DNA of 64,000 nucleotides from Bacteroidia bacterium Ga0077558 (GTDB lineage Bacteria; Bacteroidota; Bacteroidia; Chitinophagales; Chitinophagaceae): NCBI GenBank assembly GCA_001464625.1, contig LNFJ01000031.1, positions 1 to 64,000 of the forward strand, read 5' to 3'. Shown piece by piece: positions 1 to 8,310 of this stretch (position 1 is its first letter; each line of letters starts with the position of its first letter). The notes under the pieces were generated by a model. It saw only the letters and a program-made list of their open reading frames with translations, ran no database searches and was not told where the DNA came from. The position numbers and the translations under genes were made by a program.

Positions 1-2154
1 ACAATTATCCGTGGAACCTACCGTAAAGTTTACTACCGCTCCACACTGATTTAAATCATTACCTACCGTGATATTTGATGGACAGGTAATTACTGGCGGC
101 GTAACATCATTAACTGTTACGGTAAATGTACATGGAGCAGCAACCACATTGCCAGCTGCATCTGTTGCAATATGAGTTACCGTTGTTGTTCCTACCGGGA
201 AGGTTGAACCACTGGCAGGGCCAGCTATTCTTGATACTACTACTCCCGGACAATTATCGGTTGCTGTTGGAATTGTATAATTAACTACCGCACCACAAAG
301 ACTACCCGTGGAATTGGCTGTAATATTAGAAGGACATGATGTAAACGTTGGTTGCTGTGTATCATTAACCGTAACAGTAAAAGAACAAGCACCGCTACCA
401 ACTGATGATGTTACATTCACGGTTGTTGTGCCAACGGGGAATACACTACCCGATGGAATAGAATAAGTAATGGTACCGCAGGCACCAATAGTTCCTGGAT
501 CTGGATAATTTACAACTGCGCCGCAAGTGCCGGGATCATTTGAGACTGTAATATTGGCGGGACATGTAAGTATACAAGTTGGTCCAGGATTACATAAAGA
601 TGTTATAATATTTAATGACCAGGATGTCAGTGTTCCGGCATCACCCCCAAGGTCATCGGTAATTGACAAGGTCCAGATCCCATTAGGGTTTTCACCAATG
701 AATGCACCTAATGCCTCTTCGGGAACAAGCGGAGTTGCTGTTATACCATTGGTAAATATTGCATCTGTAACAGGGCCCGGAGGATTTGTTCCACCTCCAT
801 TATCATCCCATAATGTACCATTAAATACATCATCATTTCCAGCTCCGTTATCTGTTGTTATAGTTACAACTGTACCAGCAGGTGAGGTCAAAGTAATATC
901 TAGGTCTGCAGCAAAAGTATGCAGAATATTAGTAAACATATTTACATCAAGTAATTGTGTACCTGCTCCCGTAATGTTTATCGTTGAGGTAGTAGTAGCC
1001 ACATCAACTATTGGAGTTGCAACATTATTGGAAAATGTTGAGGACACAGTCACTGGTGCACTGGCATAGCCTGATATATTAAGTGCCCATGAGCTTAGAT
1101 TACCTACATCACCAGAAAGGTCATCAGTAATAGTTAACGTCCAAACTCCATTGGGATTTTCTCCAATAAATGCAGCCAGTGCTTCTTCAACTACTAAATT
1201 ACTTTGCCCTACCCCATTAACATATAAAGCATCTGAAACGGGTCCGGGAGGATTGATTGTACCAGCATTATCATCCCATAGAGTGCCATTAAAAACATCA
1301 TCATTTCCCGCTCCGTTATCTGTTGTAATAGAAACAACTGTTCCTGCTGGAGAGGTTAATGTAATATCCAAGTCTGCAGCAAATGTGTGAGTAATATTAG
1401 TAAGTACGTTTACATCAAAAAGATAGGGCAACGCACCAACTACAGTGATTGTTGAAGAAACTGTATTGACATCCAATATAGGCACGGGGGTGTTATTTGT
1501 AAACACTTGATAAGCACCGGGAGTACAAGGAGCTAATTGAGGCAAAATATTAATAGACCAGATACAGCTTGCACCCGCATCACCACCTACATGGTCGTTA
1601 ACATGTAGTGTCCATGTACCATTGGCATTAATTCCAGAAAATGTATTTGCAAAAGTGAATGTGCCTACTGCAGGCACATTGGATGGAGTAGTTGGAAATG
1701 CAGGGATAATATTCACCCTTCCTTCTGGCCGGAAATTACCATTATAAGCAAACGAAGCTGGAGGGCATCCTCCAACAGCCGTTGAAGTAGTTACCGAAGC
1801 TGCTGTTATAAATGTAGCCGCACCATCAGAAAAAGTAATATCACCGTTATTATTACCAGCACCATTCCGAGTTGAAAGTTCAAGAATCTGGCCGCCAGGT
1901 GCTTGAAGCCACATTGCTAGGTCTCCGGTAAACGTATGGTTAAATTGTATTCTAACGCTGATGTCTGCACCGTTAGCAACAGTACCTACACCGGCTACAT
2001 TTACGGTGCTGCTTGCAACTCCTGTTGTTGTAGCCGGAGCTCCAGTAGGAATAGCAAAATTAGGCCCTGTAAAAGTTTGAGCGGAAAGTTTCGGAGTAGA
2101 AATGATTAATAAGCCTACTACTCCAACAAAAAGCATGTAGATTTTTGACTTCAT
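1..2154 (-). CDS. Secreted multidomain protein with P-type and HYR domains (3' end outside window)
   Basis: This open frame runs off the left edge, so the ORF track omits it. About 718 codons are visible, starting at the ATG whose complement lies at 2152-2154. The N-terminus is a signal peptide (MKSKIYMLFVGVVGLL, then a likely cleavage after LSAQ). Three proprotein-convertase P-like beta domains follow at about residues 27-205, 210-360 and 365-520. The second and third are near copies; both carry DLDITLTSPAGTVV and NGAGNDDVFNGTLWDD. From about residue 525 there are HYR domains, two complete and one cut by the edge, each with CP(A/S)NIT and CGAVVN(Y/F). P and HYR domains are common in exported Bacteroidota adhesins and proteases, so a cell-surface or secreted role is inferred. 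Any T9SS signal or catalytic domain would lie outside the window. Function unknown. Confidence 0.85.
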   Translation of the reverse strand, partial: MKSKIYMLFVGVVGLLIISTPKLSAQTFTGPNFAIPTGAPATTTGVASSTVNVAGVGTVANGADISVRIQFNHTFTGDLAMWLQAPGGQILELSTRNGAGNNNGDITFSDGAATFITAASVTTSTAVGGCPPASFAYNGNFRPEGRVNIIPAFPTTPSNVPAVGTFTFANTFSGINANGTWTLHVNDHVGGDAGASCIWSINILPQLAPCTPGAYQVFTNNTPVPILDVNTVSSTITVVGALPYLFDVNVLTNITHTFAADLDITLTSPAGTVVSITTDNGAGNDDVFNGTLWDDNAGTINPPGPVSDALYVNGVGQSNLVVEEALAAFIGENPNGVWTLTITDDLSGDVGNLSSWALNISGYASAPVTVSSTFSNNVATPIVDVATTTSTINITGAGTQLLDVNMFTNILHTFAADLDITLTSPAGTVVTITTDNGAGNDDVFNGTLWDDNGGGTNPPGPVTDAIFTNGITATPLVPEEALGAFIGENPNGIWTLSITDDLGGDAGTLTSWSLNIITSLCNPGPTCILTCPANITVSNDPGTCGAVVNYPDPGTIGACGTITYSIPSGSVFPVGTTTVNVTSSVGSGACSFTVTVNDTQQPTFTSCPSNITANSTGSLCGAVVNYTIPTATDNCPGVVVSRIAGPASGSTFPVGTTTVTHIATDAAGNVVAAPCTFTVTVNDVTPPVITCPSNITVGNDLNQCGAVVNFTVGSTDNC
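600..1500 (-). repeat. Tandem duplication encoding two P-like domains
   Basis: Two segments of about 450-480 bp (roughly 620-1070 and 1085-1500) encode near-identical P-type domains of the edge protein. They share long stretches on the DNA level; for example the region read on the plus strand as catcatttcc(c/a)gctccgttatctgttgt occurs in both. This explains the two similar spurious plus-strand ORFs listed in the track (527-1069 and 1151-1390). The first P domain (about 1540-2075) is more diverged. Confidence 0.7.
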
Positions 2155-2390
2155 AATTGCAGTTATGGTATGTTAAATAATAAGGCGGAGTGAAACAATT
2201 CAATAGGGGGAGGAAAAATTATGGGTTGTAATCGAAATAATTACAATCGATATTAAGAAAAAAAAGCATACCGGCCAAATGCAATACTTGAAAAAAGACG
2301 CTACCGGCAAAAAAATACGACCGAAGGAATTTATAATGGGGGGTGAGCCATTAAAACCACTGATATCCCAAGCATTTTCAAACCGAAAAG

Positions 2391-2424
2391 TAAAAATCCC
2401 GGTTCCTTGAAACCGGGATTTTTT
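2391..2424 (-). terminator. Rho-independent terminator of glnS
   Basis: An 11-bp perfect stem (AAATCCCGGTT / AACCGGGATTT) with a 6-nt loop lies just after the glnS stop codon. On the minus strand it is followed by a run of five T. The A run on the other side would also give a T run in the opposite orientation, but the glnS reading is the natural one. Confidence 0.8.
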
Positions 2425-2427
2425 GAA

Positions 2428-4098
2428 TTATTTTGAAGCCTTAGCCCAGGAGTCCTTCAACCCAACTGTCCGGTTAAATATCATTCCACTGGTGCTGCTG
2501 TCTTTATCCAATACGAAATATCCTTTGCGGATAAACTGATAGGCGTCTGCTGAATGGGCATTTTTCAAAGCTGGTTCAGCAAAGACAGATTTAATAGTTT
2601 GTAATGAGTCTGGATTAATATAATCTTTAAAATCTCCTTCTTCTGATGAAGGGTCTTCTACTTTGAATAAGCGGTCGTACAATCTTATTTCTGCAGAGAT
2701 TGCATGTTTTACACTTACCCAATGCAATGTTCCTTTTACGTTGAGGCCGGAGGTATCGCTTCCACTTTTGCTTTCGGGAATATAAGTACAATGAACTGCT
2801 GTAATATGTCCATTATCGTCTTTTACTACACTTTCACATTTGATAATATAGGCACTTTTCAATCGAACCATTTGACCGGGTGCTAAGCGGAAATACTTCT
2901 TAGAAGGTATCTCCATGAAATCATCCCGTTCTATATATAATTCATTACTGAAAGGTATTTCCCTTGTACCTCCATTGGGATCTTCGGGATTGTTTTCGCT
3001 GGTTAGCATTTCATCATCTGCTGAATAATTAGTGACGACAACTTTCAACGGATCAAAAACTACCATGCGACGCAATGCTTTTTTATTCAAATCCTCCCGC
3101 ACAAAAAATTCAAGCAATCCCACATCTACAATGTTTTCTCTTTTTGAAATACCTACTCTATCACAAAACTCCCGCAGTGCTGCAGCAGTATATCCTCTCC
3201 TCCTCATTCCACTGATAGTTGGCATACGGGGGTCGTCCCAACCTGTAACATGTTTTTCATTTACCAGTTGCAATAATTTTCTCTTGCTCATTACCGTATA
3301 GGTCATGTTGCGGCGGGCAAATTCATATTGGTGCGATGGATATATCTCCAGTTTTTCTATGCACCAATCGTATAACTCACGGTGAGGAACAAACTCCAAC
3401 GTACATATGGAGTGAGTAATATTTTCAATGCTATCGCTTTGCCCATGTGCAAAATCATACATCGGGTAAATGCACCATTTGTCGCCGGTACGATGATGAT
3501 GTACATGTTTGATTCGATATAATAATGGATCCCGCATTATCATGTTAGGACTTGCCATATCGATCTTTGCCCGCAACACTTTTTCTCCGTCTTTGTATTT
3601 ACCGGCTTTCATTTCTTCAAAAAGCTGAAGATTTTCTTCTACGCTGCGGTCTGCATATTTGTTTCTTTTGCCGGGTTCGGTTGGTGTTCCCTTTTGCGAG
3701 GCTATTTCTTCTGGGGTACTATCATCGACATAAGCCAATCCTTTTTTGATAAGGGCTAGTGCAAATTCATACAGCTTATCAAAATAATCCGAAGCATATA
3801 ATTCATTCTTCCATTCAAAGCCGAGCCATTTTACATCGTCTTTAATACTCTCCACATATTCTGTTTCTTCTGTTACCGGGTTTGTATCATCAAACCGAAG
3901 ATTAGTATAACCGCCAAATTTTTTAGTGAGACCGAAATTTAAACAAATGCTGGTAGCATGGCCAATATGCAAATACCCATTAGGTTCTGGTGGAAAACGG
4001 GTAACAATTTCTTTGTACTTGCCATCTTTCAGGTCTTGCTCAATTATTTCTTCGAGGAAATTAAGACTGCGTTCTTCGCTTTTTAAATCTGCTGACAT
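2428..4098 (-). CDS. glnS: Glutaminyl-tRNA synthetase
   Basis: Charges tRNA-Gln with glutamine in the cytoplasm. This is a class I synthetase with PPEPNGYLHIGHA (HIGH at residues 44-47) and the KMSKS-equivalent VMSKRKLLQL in the catalytic half, followed by the two beta-barrel anticodon-binding domains. I chose the ATG at 4096-4098 (MSADLKSEERS), giving 556 aa, close to the usual bacterial length. The ORF-track start adds 21 residues (MAHIFLRL...) upstream of the likely promoter box at 4105-4112 and is unlikely. A strong terminator follows the stop. GlnRS rather than the GatCAB route is normal for this phylum. Confidence 0.96.
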   Translation of the reverse strand: MSADLKSEERSLNFLEEIIEQDLKDGKYKEIVTRFPPEPNGYLHIGHATSICLNFGLTKKFGGYTNLRFDDTNPVTEETEYVESIKDDVKWLGFEWKNELYASDYFDKLYEFALALIKKGLAYVDDSTPEEIASQKGTPTEPGKRNKYADRSVEENLQLFEEMKAGKYKDGEKVLRAKIDMASPNMIMRDPLLYRIKHVHHHRTGDKWCIYPMYDFAHGQSDSIENITHSICTLEFVPHRELYDWCIEKLEIYPSHQYEFARRNMTYTVMSKRKLLQLVNEKHVTGWDDPRMPTISGMRRRGYTAAALREFCDRVGISKRENIVDVGLLEFFVREDLNKKALRRMVVFDPLKVVVTNYSADDEMLTSENNPEDPNGGTREIPFSNELYIERDDFMEIPSKKYFRLAPGQMVRLKSAYIIKCESVVKDDNGHITAVHCTYIPESKSGSDTSGLNVKGTLHWVSVKHAISAEIRLYDRLFKVEDPSSEEGDFKDYINPDSLQTIKSVFAEPALKNAHSADAYQFIRKGYFVLDKDSSTSGMIFNRTVGLKDSWAKASK

Positions 4099-4104
4099 AG
4101 TGTG

Positions 4105-4112
4105 CAAAGGTA
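4105..4112 (-). promoter_or_regulatory. Candidate -7 box (TACCTTTG) for glnS
   Basis: Reading the minus strand, TACCTTTG matches the Bacteroidota primary-sigma -7 consensus TAnnTTTG exactly and ends six bases before the glnS ATG. No convincing -33 TTTG is visible. If used, the leader would be only a few bases long. Confidence 0.4.
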
Positions 4113-4302
4113 AGGAAATGAGGGTGTTGATGGATGACAAGCGTAGAAAAATGTGGGCCAAGCTTAGTTCGCTGAGATCGCAGAGAAGCTTCGAAATTGG
4201 TGAATAGAATTACTACCGTACAAGTGTGCGACGCAACGAAGCTGATAGTAGCAATGCAGTTGGCAAAAAAATTATGCCTTAACTTTCGTTCTTATTAACT
4301 AT

Positions 4303-5475
4303 TTGCTTGTGAGAGGAAAAAATGATCTTTTTTATTCGAAGCTTCCTACAAATGAAATTCCACTGAGTGAATTACTAACGGAAGAGCATTTGTTTTATAA
4401 AATCCCAGATGATTGGCATGTACTAATTACAGATGTAAAAAATAGTACACAAGCAGCCTTGGACGGACGCCATCAAACTGTAAATTTAGTGGCAACGGGC
4501 AGCATTGTTGCTGCATTGAATGTGGCCAACAAAGACAATATATTGGTACCATTCTTCTTTGGTGGCGATGGGGCAACTTTTATTATTCCACCCACTTTGC
4601 TGGAACGAACTTTAACAGCATTGCATCAACACCGGGAAAATACCTTAAAGAATTTTGGCCTGACGCTGCGAGTTGGGCATGTACCAGTTGCGGAATTATA
4701 TACTGAGAAAAGTGAACTTAAAGTAAGCAAACTAAAAACTTCGCAACGATTTACTATACCTGTAATACTTGGCGATGGGCTTACGTTTGCTGAAATGAAA
4801 ATAAAAAATGCCGATGCCGCTATAATTGAAATTGATATTAATTTGCCTGACCCGGATATGTCGGGTATGCATTGCCGCTGGGATAAGATTAAGCCTCCAT
4901 CAAACAATTTTGAAATAGTAAGTTTATTGGTAATTGCACAAAATGGAATTTCGCAAGCTGAGGTATTCAAGGATGTTATGATCGCTATTGAAAAAATTTA
5001 TGGTAACTCTGTTAGCCGAAAACCAATTAGCATTGATAAGTTGAGAATGAAAGCAACTTTTGAAAAAGTAGCTGCTGAGATGAGAACAAGGTTGGGAAGT
5101 TTTAGCATAACCTACCTCGTAAAAACATGGTTTACTACTTTATTGGGTAAAGCTTATTTTAAAACAAAAAAAGGAAAGGAATACCTCTACAAATTAGTAG
5201 ACATGAGTGACACGTTGGTGATAGATGGAAAAATCAATACCGTAATAACCGGAACCGAAACTCAGCGGGAACAATTAGATGCCGAATTAAAAAAAATGGA
5301 AGATGAGCAACGCATTTTATATGGCCTTCATGTAAGTAGCGAATCCGTCATGTCATGTTACGTTAGAAACATGGACGACCAGCATGTGCATTTTGTGGAT
5401 GGCGCAGACGGTGGCTACACCAAAGCCGCTGGTGTTTTAAAAAAGAAAATTGCAACCCTAAAGGGGTTGGAATAA
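4303..5475 (+). CDS. DUF3095 family protein
   Basis: The 390-aa product matches my memory of the DUF3095 family, which has nucleotide-cyclase-like features but no established reaction. Visible hallmarks are DWHVLITDVKNSTQAAL, FFFGGDGATFIIPP and LRVGHVPVAELY. The 'ITDVKNST' and 'GGDGATF' segments resemble the metal-binding and GGD-like parts of class III cyclase folds; that comparison is inference. There is no in-frame ATG near the start. Translation must begin at TTG (4303) or GTG (4309), because the next Met is about 190 residues in. A TAACTTTC box just upstream (4279-4286) could be the promoter. No signal peptide or membrane segment. Divergent from glnS, so probably a single-gene unit. Confidence 0.8.
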   Translation: MLVRGKNDLFYSKLPTNEIPLSELLTEEHLFYKIPDDWHVLITDVKNSTQAALDGRHQTVNLVATGSIVAALNVANKDNILVPFFFGGDGATFIIPPTLLERTLTALHQHRENTLKNFGLTLRVGHVPVAELYTEKSELKVSKLKTSQRFTIPVILGDGLTFAEMKIKNADAAIIEIDINLPDPDMSGMHCRWDKIKPPSNNFEIVSLLVIAQNGISQAEVFKDVMIAIEKIYGNSVSRKPISIDKLRMKATFEKVAAEMRTRLGSFSITYLVKTWFTTLLGKAYFKTKKGKEYLYKLVDMSDTLVIDGKINTVITGTETQREQLDAELKKMEDEQRILYGLHVSSESVMSCYVRNMDDQHVHFVDGADGGYTKAAGVLKKKIATLKGLE

Positions 5476-5498
5476 ATCTTCATTAGTTTATTTACCGA

Positions 5499-5750
5499 TC
5501 AATTATCGACTTCGGATAAAAAGAATCCGATATCAGCAAGTACCAGAGAAGGCTCTGTGTAATTCAGTAATGTGCTTTTGAGGTTTCCTGTAAGCTCATC
5601 ACGGCTAATACAAAAAGCAGCTTTGATTATTGACAGTTTATACGAATTGATTTTAAATTGAGCCAGCCTTGCTCTTTGGATAGTATGGCTGTCGTGCAAT
5701 TGAAACTCCTCGGCAATATGTGCCTGGTCGTTGTAGAATGGATGGTTCAT
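5499..5750 (-). CDS. Small hypothetical protein
   Basis: An 83-aa frame with an ATG start, lying convergent with the DUF3095 gene and 23 bases from its end. The composition is plausible for a folded soluble protein (MNHPFYNDQAHIAEE... ending FFLSEVDN), with no signal peptide or membrane segment. I recognise no family. It fills a position where no other frame is convincing, but nothing beyond its openness supports it, so it may be spurious. Confidence 0.35.
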   Translation of the reverse strand: MNHPFYNDQAHIAEEFQLHDSHTIQRARLAQFKINSYKLSIIKAAFCISRDELTGNLKSTLLNYTEPSLVLADIGFFLSEVDN

Positions 5751-6167
5751 ACAGACGGATATTGGTTTTTTAAATAGGACTGGACTTTTCTAGAACGAAG
5801 GAAGGGAAATAAAATTGTAATACGCTCTTTTACCCATAAAATCAACAAGTTATATTTGAATTATAAGTATTTATGCTCTGACAATAAGCAATTTTACCAT
5901 TATAGGTATCTTTTAAAAAAAACTGCCTTGCCCCGACAGAGTAAACAATACCATCAGCTATTTTTTTCTGGCTTTGCTGTAGGAGATTTAATTCCAATTA
6001 TAGTGTAAGTAATAATGAAACTATCGATCCTACTAACAAGTAAAGCAGCACAATCATCCTTTGGGTTATAAGTGTAATCCTTGCAAGTTATTTCTTACTG
6101 GTTAATGGGTTTTCCTATTTCGATGATGGCGAATATGCATTATCTTTATAAAAAATAATTAATCTGT
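5751..6167. other. Intergenic stretch without a recognisable gene
   Basis: About 415 AT-rich bases with no convincing frame on either strand. The only supportable element is a possible promoter near its right end (6118-6148) for the small basic protein that follows. Confidence 0.5.
6118..6148 (+). promoter_or_regulatory. Candidate promoter for the small basic protein
   Basis: TTTC at 6118-6121, a 19-base spacer and TATCTTTA at 6141-6148 fit the Bacteroidota promoter (TTTG, 17-23 bases, TAnnTTTG) with one mismatch in each box. The predicted start of transcription lies about 15 bases before the ATG at 6168. Confidence 0.4.
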
Positions 6168-6329
6168 ATGTCGTTGCTTAATCAAAACAATAAGAAAGGA
6201 AAAAAGAAAGACAATAAGAAAGCGGCTCCCGGGGCAAATGCGGCGGGCTCTAAATTTATACAAAAGCCAACAAAATCAGGCGGCTTCGTAAGCAAGCAAT
6301 CTAATACCGGTTCGCAAAGAGGTAGCTAA
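6168..6329 (+). CDS. Small lysine-rich basic protein (53 aa), missing from the ORF track
   Basis: ATG to TAA encodes 53 residues: MSLLNQNNKKGKKKDNKK, then an Ala/Gly stretch, SKFIQKP, a Gly-Gly-Phe segment and a C-terminal SQRGS. It is strongly basic (Lys-rich N-terminal half), has few hydrophobic residues and looks disordered. I recall similar short 'MSLLNKNNKKG...SKFIQKP' proteins in Chitinophagaceae, but cannot verify that here. It has its own candidate promoter upstream and a hairpin with a T run downstream, so it looks like an independent transcription unit. The basic tail suggests nucleic acid or ribosome binding; this is inference only. Confidence 0.6.
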   Translation: MSLLNQNNKKGKKKDNKKAAPGANAAGSKFIQKPTKSGGFVSKQSNTGSQRGS

Positions 6330-6358
6330 TTTTATTATTGTGTTTATAATTTTTTCTG

Positions 6359-6390
6359 GCGGTTTCTTTTAAGAGCCGCTTTATTTTTTG
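6359..6390 (+). terminator. Candidate terminator after the small basic protein
   Basis: A short stem (GCGGTTT / GAGCCGC, two G-U pairs) with a 7-nt loop is followed by TTTATTTTTT. It lies about 30 bases after the stop at 6327-6329 and before the convergent response-regulator stop. Confidence 0.4.
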
Positions 6391-6409
6391 TTAGCTGCCC
6401 ACCTAGTAT

Positions 6410-7126
6410 TCACCTTTTTAAGAATTTCCCCTTCAATAACTTGTCCATTACTTCTTCCTTTTGATTGCGGCTGATTGGGATATGTCTTTCGCCTATTCGA
6501 ATGTCGCTGCCTTCAATACTGTCAACTTTTGATGCCGCTACGATGTATGATTTGTGAACCTTTAAAAACTTATCAGCTGGAAGGTAATCTTCTACTGACT
6601 TAAAAGTCAGATAGGTCATGTACTTTTTATCTGCCGTGTAGATAGTTACATAATTCTGCAAGGCCTCTACAAACAATACTTCATCGTAGGCAATCTTCAC
6701 CAACTTGTTATCTGCTTTAATAAAAAAGTAAGTTACCGCTGAAGGTTCGGAGGTATTCTTATCTCTTACTTCATAATACTCTTTTGCCTTGAGAGAAGCT
6801 TTTAAAAAACGTTCAAACGAAATTGGTTTCACTAAGTAATCCAATGCATTTACCTCAAAGCCTTCCAATGCATATTGCGGATAGGCAGTTGTGAAAATTA
6901 CAGGTGGTGCATTTTGTAACGTCTTAAAAAATTCAAGTCCGGTTATTTTAGGCATTTGAATATCTAAAAAGAGAAGTTGCACTCCGCCATTGCTGATAAT
7001 ATCTGTTGCTTTAAGAGGGTTATCGAACTCGCCAACCAAATTCAAAAAATCGGTATCGGCTATATACTCTTTCAGGCCTTTCCGGGCCAGTGGTTCATCA
7101 TCAATAACAATACAGTTAATACTCAT
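6410..7126 (-). CDS. LytTR-family response regulator
   Basis: A 238-aa cytoplasmic regulator. The N-terminal receiver domain (about residues 3-120) has the acidic pair in VIDDEPLAR, the phospho-acceptor Asp in LLFLDIQMP, and the conserved Lys in YLVKPI. The C-terminal LytTR DNA-binding domain (about 135-235) contains FVEALQNYVTIYT and FLKVHKSYIV. Its start overlaps the kinase stop by 4 bases (ATGA), implying translational coupling. With the adjacent histidine kinase it forms a LytS/LytR-like two-component system. The signal and targets cannot be read from the sequence. Confidence 0.93.
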   Translation of the reverse strand: MSINCIVIDDEPLARKGLKEYIADTDFLNLVGEFDNPLKATDIISNGGVQLLFLDIQMPKITGLEFFKTLQNAPPVIFTTAYPQYALEGFEVNALDYLVKPISFERFLKASLKAKEYYEVRDKNTSEPSAVTYFFIKADNKLVKIAYDEVLFVEALQNYVTIYTADKKYMTYLTFKSVEDYLPADKFLKVHKSYIVAASKVDSIEGSDIRIGERHIPISRNQKEEVMDKLLKGKFLKR

Positions 7127-8145
7127 GATAAATGAAGATTAAGTTGCACATTAAAACTGTTTTCTGTTTCATCAATTTTCAATTCATGCAGTTCTGGGTA
7201 CAAAAGCTCCAATCTCCTTTTTACATTATTCATTCCTATACCGCCCTGCTTCTCAGTGGAAGGTGCTTTATCTTTTGAATTAGAGACCGAAAAAACAAAA
7301 GAGCCGTTTACCCGAAACATATCCACTTTTACAAAATTGGGCTGATCACTAAAGTGCGATATATGTTTAAATGCATTTTCCACAAAAGGCACTAATAACA
7401 ATGGTTCTATTAAAAACCCTTTTACATCCGCCGCCGCATTGAATTGTACTGTATATTTTTCATCTTTTCGCAGTTGCTGCAAATCAACATAATCTTTCAG
7501 GTAGTGAATTTCTTTTTCGATGGGGATCTTGCTATCATTCATTTCATATAACTGATACCGCAACAGTTCAGAAAATTTATGCAAGGCCCCCCTGGCCTCT
7601 GCATTATCTTTATTAATAAGAAAGTAAACAGAGTTAAGTGAGTTAAATACAAAATGTGGATTGATCTGCGATTTTAAAAAATTCAATTCGGCTTCTGCCT
7701 TTTCCTTTGCCGTCTCCGCCATGCGTTGTTGCAGTTTTCCATAATCAAACATTAGTTTGATAGATGCTCCGGCAAATACCAGAATAAAATGAGGAATAAT
7801 ATTATCATAAAGCCGGGCTTTAATATTTGTGGTCCAATCATACAATGCAGGACTATTTAGCAAGCGGCCAAGAATATTCATTTTTACGGCACTGCTGAGT
7901 ATGATCAATGCAATAAACGAAATGCCAAGAGCCAGGTATTTCTTTTTATATAATAATTGTGGTATTAAAACATAGTTGGTGATGTAAATCATCAACGCCA
8001 GATCAAAAACTTTAATGAAAGTAACAGCGAATGCTTTCTTTGAAGATGAATAATCATCTACCCGAAGAAAGTACCATATGCCGAATACCATCAGCCAGAA
8101 AAATAAATGATGTGCTTTATATTTTAATAGTCCCCTGTTCTGCAT
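7123..8145 (-). CDS. LytS/YehU-type sensor histidine kinase
   Basis: A 340-aa inner-membrane kinase. The N-terminal half has about four hydrophobic segments (for example LFFWLMVFGIWYFL and ALGISFIALIILSS). A short coiled-coil-like linker (QQRMAETAKEKAEAELNFLK) follows, then the His_kinase domain with the phosphorylated His in INPHFVFNSLNS. The ATPase domain has the N box LVPFVENAFKH and G box GGIGMNNVKRRL. No extracellular sensor domain is visible, so sensing is probably through the membrane segments. First gene of a two-gene operon with the LytTR regulator. Confidence 0.93.
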   Translation of the reverse strand: MQNRGLLKYKAHHLFFWLMVFGIWYFLRVDDYSSSKKAFAVTFIKVFDLALMIYITNYVLIPQLLYKKKYLALGISFIALIILSSAVKMNILGRLLNSPALYDWTTNIKARLYDNIIPHFILVFAGASIKLMFDYGKLQQRMAETAKEKAEAELNFLKSQINPHFVFNSLNSVYFLINKDNAEARGALHKFSELLRYQLYEMNDSKIPIEKEIHYLKDYVDLQQLRKDEKYTVQFNAAADVKGFLIEPLLLVPFVENAFKHISHFSDQPNFVKVDMFRVNGSFVFSVSNSKDKAPSTEKQGGIGMNNVKRRLELLYPELHELKIDETENSFNVQLNLHLS

Positions 8146-8310
8146 AAATCAAAATAAAAGTACTAATTCCCCACGGCAAAACAGTTTACACCAATTGCAG
8201 GCTTTACATGACAAGCAGCAAAATGACCTTTTATCAAGTATCAGGTGCCACTGGTGTAAATAGCGGATAAGTAAAAATAAATCAGGCAACCTTAGCTAAA
8301 ACTTTCAGCC

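Noticed and set aside
527-1390. Plus-strand ORFs 527-1069 and 1151-1390
   Set aside because: They are antisense shadows of the duplicated P-like domains in the minus-strand edge gene; their mutual similarity only reflects that duplication.
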